Shown piece after piece: positions 6,903 through 13,567 of a stretch of 21,855 nucleotides of DNA. Positions within the stretch are counted from its first letter, which is position 1. The number at the start of each line of letters is the position of its first letter. Source of the stretch: Clostridiaceae bacterium (GTDB taxonomy: Bacteria > Bacillota > Clostridia > Saccharofermentanales > DTU023); NCBI GenBank assembly GCA_012798865.1, contig JAAZMK010000027.1, forward strand, positions 1 to 21,855, in the 5' to 3' direction. The notes beneath the pieces are model-generated. The model was given only the letters and a program-made list of their open reading frames with translations. It was not told the origin of the DNA and searched no databases. The position numbers were made by a program, and so were the translations under genes.

Positions 6903-8846
6903 ATGACGACACTTCCAACGAACAATAACACATTTGACGCACAACTCGAGTTGGTGCCAGATGAACCCGGTGTCTACCTCATGCGTGACAAATCGGGTTC
7001 TGTTTTATATGTAGGAAAAGCGAACTCGTTAAGGCAACGTCTCGCCACTTATTTCGCTCCGAATCCCGACGTCGACGAGCGTATCGCTTCTATGATTTCC
7101 CGCATTGCCTCATACGACACCATTATCTGTGACAATGAGCTTGAGGCGTTCATCTTGGAAGCGAATCTGATCAAAAAACACCGTCCTCGTTACAACATTC
7201 TCATGCGTGACGACAAGGAATATCCCTACATTCATATCACGTTGCAAGAAGAATTTCCGCGCGTGATGAGAGCGTTTCGCGTCGGAGACGATATCGAGGA
7301 GGGAGCGCGCTACTTCGGTCCGTGGTTGAGCGGTGATATTAATCGCGCGCTACAGGTGTTGGGATCTATCTTTCCTCTCCGTCATTGCAAGCTCGATCTG
7401 CCCCGCGAAATGGGAAAGAAACGACCGTGTCTCAATGCTCATATCGGGCGCTGTCTCGCACCCTGTGCCGGAAAGATTTCAAAAGAAGATTATCGGCAGA
7501 TGGTTGATGAAGTCTGTCTCTTCCTCGAAGGGCGGACGGACGATTTGATCCGAAGATTGCACCGCGACATGTTGGCGGCATCCGACAGGCTCGATTATGA
7601 AGAGGCGGCTGTTCTACGCGGGAAATGGCAGGCACTTACCCGTTTGCGTGAGCAGCAGCGCGTCGTCGATGTTTCAGGCGGTGATCGCGATGTCTTGGCG
7701 CTTTACCGCAACGGTTACGAAGTCGCCATTGCGAAACTTGAGGTCAGAGACGGGCGCGTGACGGGATGTGTCCATACGTTTGCTGAGGATCGCGGCGGTG
7801 CGGACGGTACGTACCTTTCGACATTTCTGCGGGAGCATTATCGTTCCGCATCCCAGGTACCGCCCGAGATTCTCGTGTCGGCTCTACCGGACGAGTTGGA
7901 GTTGGTGACTCGTTTCTTACGTGAAAAACGAGGTCGTGCCGTTACAATTCGCCGCCCGCAGCGCGGGGCGAAGAAAGCTCTACTTGAGCTGGCGATGACG
8001 AATGCCGACCGGGCGCTGGTGAGACGTGCATTATCGCGAGGTTCCGACCCGCAAATGCTTGAGCGTACACTGACGCTGCTCGGTCGACTTGTCGGGATTG
8101 AACAATTTCCTTTCCGTATTGAGGCATACGATGTTTCGCATCACGGGAAAGGCGCGCGGTCGGGGTCGATGGTCGTCTTCCGACAAGGCAAACCGGAGAG
8201 AGCCTCTTATAGGCATTTTGCGATTAAAGGATTTGAGGGTATCGATGACTATAAAGCGATCGCCGAAATCATCGATCGGCGCCTTGCCCGATTAGATGAG
8301 GAGTCTTTCGGGAATCGACCCGATCTCATCCTTGTCGATGGCGGAGTCGGTCATGTTGCTGCGGCGCTCCCGCTTGCAGAGCGGCATGGACTTTCGGTTG
8401 CCGGCATGGTGAAAGATGACCGCCATCGCACACGCGGACTCGTCTTGCCTTCCGGCGAAGTTGTGGAGTTGGCGACGGCGGGCTCACTCCGTGAATTTTT
8501 CGCTCAAGACGAGCGAGGAGATGAAGAGGGCGACCTGCTGCACGAGTCGGAGGACATTCGTGCGAAAAGACTCGGTTTACTCCATTTATTGACATCGATT
8601 CAGGACGAGGCACATCGTTTTGCGTTGCGCCATAATCGGAAAGTTCGCAAGAAGCAGGCGATGCGATATACGCTCGAAGCTATACCGGGCGTCGGTCCCG
8701 CCCGGAGGAAAAGGTTGCTGGAGCATTTCGGTACAAGCAAGAAAATAAGCGAAGCTAGTCTCGATGAGTTAAAAAGCGTCACGGGTATACCGTATACAGT
8801 GGCGGAAGCGGTGTACAATCATTTTCAAGAGCGAACACAAAGATAG
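6903..8846 (+). CDS. uvrC: UvrABC excinuclease subunit C
   Basis: Dual-incision nuclease of nucleotide excision repair, recruited by UvrB. Domains in order: GIY-YIG nuclease (about 18-97; PGVYLMRD and LYVGKA, then LEANLIKKHRPRYN) for the 3' cut; a four-cysteine region (C162, C176, C184, C188) spaced like the Fe-S ligands reported in E. coli UvrC; the UVR helix pair around D231 (DYEEAAVLRGKWQAL) for UvrB contact; an RNase H-like 5'-incision domain (about 405-590; EAYDVSHH, LILVDGG, DEAHRFA); and tandem helix-hairpin-helix motifs from about 592 (IPGVGPARRKRLLEHFGT). At 647 residues it is longer than usual, mainly through an acidic insert near 529-558. The ribosome binding site AGAGGGGG lies 11 bases before ATG 6903. 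The metallophosphoesterase gene follows after 23 bases. Confidence 0.97.
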   Translation: MTTLPTNNNTFDAQLELVPDEPGVYLMRDKSGSVLYVGKANSLRQRLATYFAPNPDVDERIASMISRIASYDTIICDNELEAFILEANLIKKHRPRYNILMRDDKEYPYIHITLQEEFPRVMRAFRVGDDIEEGARYFGPWLSGDINRALQVLGSIFPLRHCKLDLPREMGKKRPCLNAHIGRCLAPCAGKISKEDYRQMVDEVCLFLEGRTDDLIRRLHRDMLAASDRLDYEEAAVLRGKWQALTRLREQQRVVDVSGGDRDVLALYRNGYEVAIAKLEVRDGRVTGCVHTFAEDRGGADGTYLSTFLREHYRSASQVPPEILVSALPDELELVTRFLREKRGRAVTIRRPQRGAKKALLELAMTNADRALVRRALSRGSDPQMLERTLTLLGRLVGIEQFPFRIEAYDVSHHGKGARSGSMVVFRQGKPERASYRHFAIKGFEGIDDYKAIAEIIDRRLARLDEESFGNRPDLILVDGGVGHVAAALPLAERHGLSVAGMVKDDRHRTRGLVLPSGEVVELATAGSLREFFAQDERGDEEGDLLHESEDIRAKRLGLLHLLTSIQDEAHRFALRHNRKVRKKQAMRYTLEAIPGVGPARRKRLLEHFGTSKKISEASLDELKSVTGIPYTVAEAVYNHFQERTQR

Positions 8847-8869
8847 ACGAAACGAACGGAAAACAAGAC

Positions 8870-9613
8870 ATGAAGCTATTTGCCATATCCGATCTCCATT
8901 TCGCTTTATCCGTCGACAAGCCAATGGACGTTTTCGGGAGCCGTTGGACAGATCATGTCGAGCGCATCGTCTCGCACTGGCAACGTGACATCTCGGACGA
9001 GGACACCGTACTCATCGGCGGTGATGTCTCGTGGGGCAACTCGCTCGAGGAGGCAGAATCCGATTTAGGCTTGCTGAATACATTGCCGGGAGAGAAAATT
9101 CTTTTGCGCGGCAATCACGATTACTGGTGGACAACAGTGAGAAAAATGGAGCAATTCTGTCGCGAGAAGGGCTTTCATTCGTTACGCTTTTTGCGGAACA
9201 ATGCGCTCTCTGTTGCAGGTTTTCATGTGTGCGGTGCGCGGGGATGGGTCTTGCCTCAGGATAAGGACTTTTCGAATGAAGACGAAAAGATTTTGAATCG
9301 CGAGAACATCCGGTTGGAGCTTTCGTTGACAGAGCTCAGGCGACTGAGAAAGAATGAAGGGTACGAGCGCCCGAGCGTCGCTTTGATGCATTATCCGCCC
9401 ATTTCAGAGACGGGCGATGCGTCGATTCTGAGTGTGCAGTTGGAAGAAGCGGGGGTCGATGTATGTGTGTTCGGTCATATTCATCACGCCGTCCCGTTTT
9501 ATCTCGCTGGACCGAAGATACATGGTGTTAAATATCTGATTGCCTCGTCGGATCAGCTGGACTTTCGTCCGCTATTGATCGGAGAAGACGGCGTGTTTGA
9601 TCAGTTCGAATGA
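8870..9613 (+). CDS. Cytosolic calcineurin-like metallophosphoesterase
   Basis: Predicted dimetal phosphohydrolase of unknown substrate, 247 residues, with no signal peptide. All the metal-binding motifs of the superfamily are visible: SDLH (D8, H10), GGDVSWG (D52), GNHDYWW (N82, H83), HYPPIS near 170 and GHIHHA near 204. It resembles the 'predicted phosphohydrolase' group (COG1768-like) by the WG and YWW neighbours of the motifs, an impression that a profile search would have to confirm. It lies 23 bases after uvrC and 52 before yicC, so it may be cotranscribed with uvrC; its ribosome binding site is weak. A link to DNA repair is possible from context only. Confidence 0.88.
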   Translation: MKLFAISDLHFALSVDKPMDVFGSRWTDHVERIVSHWQRDISDEDTVLIGGDVSWGNSLEEAESDLGLLNTLPGEKILLRGNHDYWWTTVRKMEQFCREKGFHSLRFLRNNALSVAGFHVCGARGWVLPQDKDFSNEDEKILNRENIRLELSLTELRRLRKNEGYERPSVALMHYPPISETGDASILSVQLEEAGVDVCVFGHIHHAVPFYLAGPKIHGVKYLIASSDQLDFRPLLIGEDGVFDQFE

Positions 9614-9615
9614 AT

Positions 9616-9643
9616 GCGCCGACTGCAATGGAGCAGTCGACGC
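9616..9643 (+). other. Intergenic stem-loop before yicC
   Basis: CGACTGC (9620-9626) pairs with GCAGTCG (9633-9639) around a six-base loop. The stem is extended by GCG/CGC (9616-9618 with 9641-9643) beyond one mismatch. No T-run follows, so it is not a standard terminator. It sits just before the yicC ribosome binding site and could affect mRNA processing or translation. Confidence 0.4.
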
Positions 9644-9665
9644 TGTAATAGTAGTGGGAGTGACT

Positions 9666-10553
9666 ATGCCGAAAAGTATGACAGGGTTTGGCAGAGCCGT
9701 TGCGACTGCCGAGAACAGGGCATTCCGGGCGGAATGTCGTTCTGTTAATCATCGCTATCTCGAATTGTCGATACGGATGCCGTCAGCATTCAATGCGTTC
9801 GAACCGATGATACGTGCAAAAGCACAGGATTATTTGTCACGCGGACGCGTGGAGATTAAAGTAATAGATGAAACGGGTGGAGCGCTTTGCGCTCGAATCA
9901 ACGTCGATCGGGCGCTTGCCCAATCGTACCTTGACGCCTTGATTGAGCTTGAGCTCATAGCCGGCACCTCATCGCCGGATCGCATCGGATGGTTGTCCCG
10001 TTGTGACGGCGTTCTTTGTGCCGCCCAGGAGGACGAAGATGATGAGCTTGTCGCCGAACTGATCATCGAGGCAGTCGAAGGCGCTCTTCAAAATCTCAAC
10101 GAAGCACGTGAGGAGGAGGGGACCTTTATCGCAAAGGATCTTCTGGAAAAGGTCGAGGAGTTCAAGGAATACATTGTTCTTGTAGAGGAGCGCGCATCCG
10201 AGATCCCGTCCATTTACCGCGAGAAGCTCTTGACAAGGGCTGAGGAGTTATTTGAGGAGAAAAGACCTGAGTGGTATGACGATCAACGCCTTTTTGCGGA
10301 AACGGCGCTCTACGCCGATCGCGCCTCGATTGATGAAGAGGTAACGCGCCTCGCCGCACACATCAGCGCCTTGGAAGAGGGGCTCCAATCATCGGAGCCT
10401 GTCGGTCGAAGACTCGATTTTCTCATTCAGGAGATATTTAGAGAGATCAATACGATCGGATCGAAGGCGGGCGATCTCGTGTTGACACAGACGGTTGTCG
10501 AGATGAAGACTCTGATCGAAAAAATCCGCGAACAAGTTCAGAATTTAGAGTGA
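9666..10553 (+). CDS. yicC: YicC/YloC family endoribonuclease
   Basis: Member of the YicC family, reported as an endoribonuclease involved in RNA turnover. It has 295 residues, the normal length. The N-terminus MPKSMTGFGRA is the family hallmark, followed by ECRSVNHRYLEL and FEPMIRAKAQDYLSRGRVEIKV. The C-terminal domain ends with GRRLDFLIQEIFREINTIGSKAGD, cut here as the signature LDFLIQE and INTIGSKA. ATG 9666 gives exactly this N-terminus and has GGGAG at 9656-9660; an upstream start at 9597 would add foreign residues. remA begins nine bases after its stop. The order yicC-remA-gmk-rpoZ is the one found in Bacillus. Confidence 0.95.
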   Translation: MPKSMTGFGRAVATAENRAFRAECRSVNHRYLELSIRMPSAFNAFEPMIRAKAQDYLSRGRVEIKVIDETGGALCARINVDRALAQSYLDALIELELIAGTSSPDRIGWLSRCDGVLCAAQEDEDDELVAELIIEAVEGALQNLNEAREEEGTFIAKDLLEKVEEFKEYIVLVEERASEIPSIYREKLLTRAEELFEEKRPEWYDDQRLFAETALYADRASIDEEVTRLAAHISALEEGLQSSEPVGRRLDFLIQEIFREINTIGSKAGDLVLTQTVVEMKTLIEKIREQVQNLE

Positions 10554-10561
10554 GGTGTGAG

Positions 10562-10822
10562 ATGTCTTATGAGATGATACCGGTCGGACACGGAAATTTC
10601 GTTGCACGAGCGCGATTAATCGCCGTTGTGACATCGGATTCCGCTCCGGCGAGGAGGCTGATACAGGACGCACGAGATCGCTTTTCGTTAATCGATGCGA
10701 CGGGTGGGCGAAAAACTCAGTCCGTACTGGTGATGGACAGTGACCATGTCGTTATTTCCGCTATTAGACCTGAATCGCTTCAACTCGAACTGAAGAAGGA
10801 GAGTGAAAGTGATGAAGAATAA
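10562..10822 (+). CDS. remA: RemA-family DNA-binding regulator (DUF370)
   Basis: Small protein (86 residues) of the RemA/YlzA family. In Bacillus subtilis RemA forms rings that bind DNA and activates biofilm-matrix and osmoprotection genes. The family core is clear: VGHGNFV near the start, SAPARRLIQDARDR, LIDATGGRKTQSVLVMDSDHV and ISAIRPE. Starting at ATG 10562 aligns residue for residue with the B. subtilis N-terminus. Arg18 and Arg50, needed for DNA binding there, are kept, and Arg51 is Lys. The C-terminal tail is short and acidic (ESESDEE). GAGGTG just upstream is the ribosome binding site. Its end overlaps the start of gmk. What it controls in this organism is unknown. Confidence 0.92.
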   Translation: MSYEMIPVGHGNFVARARLIAVVTSDSAPARRLIQDARDRFSLIDATGGRKTQSVLVMDSDHVVISAIRPESLQLELKKESESDEE

Positions 10823-11441
10823 CCAAGAAACTGGAAAAAACAGAGGACTGCTCGTCGTGCTGAGCGGACCGTCCGGTGTCGGCAAAAACTCCATGATCAG
10901 AGCGCTCATCGAAGATGATCCGAGTCTTTTTCACTCGATATCCGTGACGACACGTGAACCTCGCAAGGGTGAGATCGACGGCGTCGCCTACCACTTCGTC
11001 TCCAAAGACAAATTCCGGGCATTAATCGATGCCGGAGACATGCTGGAGTACGATCTCTATTGTGATGAGTATTACGGTACACTTCAATCGCTTATCACCG
11101 AAAAGACGGACAAAGGAATCGACGTCCTGCTCGATCTGACGGTAAAAGGAGCTCTTGAACTCAAAAAAAACGACCCCAATGCCGTTCTGATTTTCTTGAT
11201 GGCTCCATCGTTGAATGCATTGCGTGAACGCCTGCTTGAGCGCGGGACGGAATCGCGCGAGCGAATTGAACAGCGCTTAACAACTGCTGAGCGCGAAATG
11301 GGCTGTATTGACTTATTTGACTATCTCGTCATCAACGATGAGGTTGAAGATGCCGTTGAAGACATTAAAGCGATCATGAGCGCTGAAAAAAGGCTCGTGA
11401 CAAGGTCTTTTGTTGACGAGAGCGAGGCGGACGGAGTATAA
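10812..11441 (+). CDS. gmk: Guanylate kinase
   Basis: Phosphorylates GMP to GDP with ATP in purine nucleotide synthesis; cytosolic. About 209 residues, normal length. The P-loop GPSGVGKNS lies near residue 20; the Asn after Lys is unusual, since Ser or Gly is commoner. TTREPRKGEIDGVAYHF is the GMP-binding signature, EYYGT completes the GMP site, and LLERGTESRERIEQRL is the lid and arginine region. ATG 10812 is preferred, with AAGGAG at 10796-10801, although GTG 10809 is nearly as good; either way it overlaps the remA stop, which implies coupling. The stop codon TAA is part of a TATAAT hexamer that probably serves rpoZ. Confidence 0.96.
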   Translation: MKNNQETGKNRGLLVVLSGPSGVGKNSMIRALIEDDPSLFHSISVTTREPRKGEIDGVAYHFVSKDKFRALIDAGDMLEYDLYCDEYYGTLQSLITEKTDKGIDVLLDLTVKGALELKKNDPNAVLIFLMAPSLNALRERLLERGTESRERIEQRLTTAEREMGCIDLFDYLVINDEVEDAVEDIKAIMSAEKRLVTRSFVDESEADGV

Positions 11442-11442
11442 T
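11413..11442 (+). promoter_or_regulatory. Promoter of rpoZ inside the 3' end of gmk
   Basis: TTGACG (11413-11418) is a five-of-six -35. An 18-base spacer leads to a perfect TATAAT (11437-11442), which contains the gmk stop codon TAA (11439-11441). This could give rpoZ-glyS-ppdK expression independent of the yicC-gmk part of the cluster. Confidence 0.7.
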
Positions 11443-11504
11443 TTTCTAGGTTTTGTTTTTTAATAATGTTTATATAAAAACAGGTGAACGGATAGGAGTA
11501 TTCA

Positions 11505-12035
11505 ATGTTGACATATCCTTCAATTGAATCGTTATTACCGAGGGCTGAGAACCGATATGTGCTCGCGATGCTGACCGCTAGGAGAGCGCGACAGCTGACT
11601 GCGGGTGCAAGACCGACAGTTGATTCGGGAACGCCGAACCATGTGTCGCTTGCGAGTGAAGAGATTGCGGCGGGAACGGTAGTCTACCGGTATGGTAAGT
11701 GGGATGTCGTTGTGCCCGAGCATCCGTTGATTATCGCGGCGAGAGAAGCTGCCGAGCGCGAAGCGCGTGCAAAGGAAGAGGAAGAACGTCTCGAAGAACA
11801 GAGTCGCATCATGCGCCAAACTGATCGTTTCTCCGACGATGAAGTCTTCAGTCAGGCAGGCATTACTGCGGAAGACGCCTCTTTGATCGCTGAGCGGTTG
11901 ATCGCTCAGCTTGAGGCGGAAGAGCGCAAGGCTGCTGAGGAGGAAGCGTTGGAAAGTCAGGAACTTGAAGAAGACGAGACTTTTCAAGATATCGACGCTG
12001 AAATTGCTGATGATTCGGATTATGCCGAAGAATAA
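11505..12035 (+). CDS. rpoZ: RNA polymerase omega subunit with long acidic C-terminal extension
   Basis: The first ~64 residues are a standard omega subunit, which helps fold and latch the beta' subunit: TYPSIESLLPRAENRYVLAM, then the key helix ARRARQL (26-31), and SLASEEIAAGTVVY (48-61). Firmicutes omega proteins normally end soon after this. Here 112 further residues follow, rich in Glu, Asp and Ala: a likely helix or coiled coil at about 76-106 (REAAEREARAKEEEERLEEQ), a second at 122-155, and a very acidic end (DDSDYAEE). The tail continues in the same frame without interruption, so it is not an artefact of a missed stop. AGGAG at 11494-11498 precedes ATG 11505. The gene sits between gmk and glyS. 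The function of the tail is unknown. Confidence 0.9.
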   Translation: MLTYPSIESLLPRAENRYVLAMLTARRARQLTAGARPTVDSGTPNHVSLASEEIAAGTVVYRYGKWDVVVPEHPLIIAAREAAEREARAKEEEERLEEQSRIMRQTDRFSDDEVFSQAGITAEDASLIAERLIAQLEAEERKAAEEEALESQELEEDETFQDIDAEIADDSDYAEE

Positions 12036-12088
12036 TCGTATCGATAGACGGATCATTGCGGTCGATTGAAATCCGAGAAAGGAACTTC

Positions 12089-13483
12089 ATGTCAAAAAAG
12101 CAACACGCCCTTGCGGATATTGTCGCACTGTGCAATAACAGAGGCTTCATTTACCAAGGATCTGAAATATATGGCGGTCTTGCTAATTCGTGGGATTACG
12201 GACCGTACGGCACAACACTGAAGAATCGTCTGAAAGCGGCGTGGTGGCGTCGCTTCATCGAGACGTGCCCTCTCAATGTCGGGATCGATGCTGCGATCCT
12301 GATGAACCCGCAAGTATGGGTCGCGTCGGGACACGTTGCAGGGTTCTCCGATCCGATGATCGATTGCAGACAGTGCCGTGCTCGTGCGCGCGCCGATCAA
12401 CTGATTGACCAGTGGAATGTCTCACAAGGCATCGAGCTCAATGTAGACGGATGGGAGAATGAAGCGCTTCACGAGTACATCCATGAGAATAGAATTCCAT
12501 GTCCTCAATGCGGAGCGTATGACTTCACTGACGTGCGCAAATTCAATCTAATGTTCAAGACGTACCAAGGCGTTACGGAAGACAGTCTCTCTGAAATCTA
12601 TTTGCGTCCCGAGACGGCGCAGGGCATTTTTGTCAACTATCGCAATGTTCAACGTACATCGCGTAAGAAAATCCCCTTTGGCATCGGACAGATCGGCAAA
12701 GCTTTCCGCAACGAAATTACGCCTGGGAACTTTATCTTCAGAACGCGTGAATTTGAACAGATGGAGCTTGAGTTTTTCTGTGAGCCCGGAACTGATCTCG
12801 AATGGTTCGAATATTGGTGCGAATTTTGCGTCAAATGGCTGAACGACCTTGGATTGCCGGAGGATAAGCTCCGTATGCGCGCCCACAGCCAGGAGGAACT
12901 CTCTTTCTATTCGCTCGCGACAACTGATATCGAGTATCTGTATCCTTTTGGTTGGGGCGAATTATGGGGGATTGCCGACAGAACCGATTATGATCTGAAA
13001 CAACATATAGAGCATGCGAAAGAAGATTTAAGCTATTTTGATCCTGAAAAAGGAGAAAAATACATCCCGTATGTCGTCGAACCATCACTCGGCGTTGACC
13101 GTCTCTTGCTCGCCATGCTCTGCGAAGCGTATGAGGAAGAAGATCTTCCGGACGGAGAGAAGCGGACGGTTCTGCGGTTCGCGCCTTTCCTCGCGCCGGT
13201 GCAAGTCGCCGTGTTGCCGCTTTCCAATAAACTTCGCGAAGAGGCGGAGAAAGTGTATCTCGAACTCGTCAAGCATTACGTTTGCGAATTCGACGACCGC
13301 CAATCGATCGGAAGGCGTTATCGTAGACAGGATGAAATCGGAACACCGTACTGCGTGACATTCGATTTCGATTCGCTTGAAGATCGCGCCGTGACGATCC
13401 GTGAACGCGATTCAATGGAGCAAGTGCGCATTCCCATCGAACAGCTCGCAAGTTATTTTAACGGCAAGTTCGACCTGCCGTAA
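12089..13483 (+). CDS. glyS: Glycine--tRNA ligase, single-chain type
   Basis: Charges tRNA-Gly with glycine; class II, homodimeric (alpha2) type, unlike the GlyQ/GlyS tetramer of many bacteria. It has 464 residues. The N-terminal part has RGFIYQGSEIYGGL and DYGPYG. A four-cysteine probable zinc site follows (C93, C96, C138, C141). Motif 2 is FRNEITPGNFIFRTREFEQ, with the ATP-contacting FRxE, and motif 3 is GVDRLLLAML. The C-terminal anticodon-binding domain begins near 365 with APVQVAVLPL. ATG 12089 is chosen for AAAGGA at 12078-12083 and the family-like N-terminus; an upstream TTG at 12056 would add 11 residues without support. No T-box leader is seen in the short gap after rpoZ. Confidence 0.97.
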   Translation: MSKKQHALADIVALCNNRGFIYQGSEIYGGLANSWDYGPYGTTLKNRLKAAWWRRFIETCPLNVGIDAAILMNPQVWVASGHVAGFSDPMIDCRQCRARARADQLIDQWNVSQGIELNVDGWENEALHEYIHENRIPCPQCGAYDFTDVRKFNLMFKTYQGVTEDSLSEIYLRPETAQGIFVNYRNVQRTSRKKIPFGIGQIGKAFRNEITPGNFIFRTREFEQMELEFFCEPGTDLEWFEYWCEFCVKWLNDLGLPEDKLRMRAHSQEELSFYSLATTDIEYLYPFGWGELWGIADRTDYDLKQHIEHAKEDLSYFDPEKGEKYIPYVVEPSLGVDRLLLAMLCEAYEEEDLPDGEKRTVLRFAPFLAPVQVAVLPLSNKLREEAEKVYLELVKHYVCEFDDRQSIGRRYRRQDEIGTPYCVTFDFDSLEDRAVTIRERDSMEQVRIPIEQLASYFNGKFDLP

Positions 13484-13505
13484 AAGATAAATGAATGGAA
13501 CATGT

Positions 13506-13534
13506 CACCGATTTTATTCACATCGGTGCTTTCT
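13506..13534 (+). terminator. Possible weak terminator or leader hairpin between glyS and ppdK
   Basis: CACCGAT (13506-13512) pairs perfectly with ATCGGTG (13522-13528) around a nine-base loop and is followed by CTTTCT. The stem is short and the T-run poor, so it may attenuate or only set the 5' end of ppdK mRNA. Confidence 0.35.
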
Positions 13535-13567
13535 AAAAGTCTAATACCGAAAAATGGAGGAATTAAG

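Noticed and set aside
12036..12088. T-box riboswitch for glycyl-tRNA synthetase
   Set aside because: The gap between rpoZ and glyS is only 53 bases, too short for a T-box leader, and no T-box sequence was seen.
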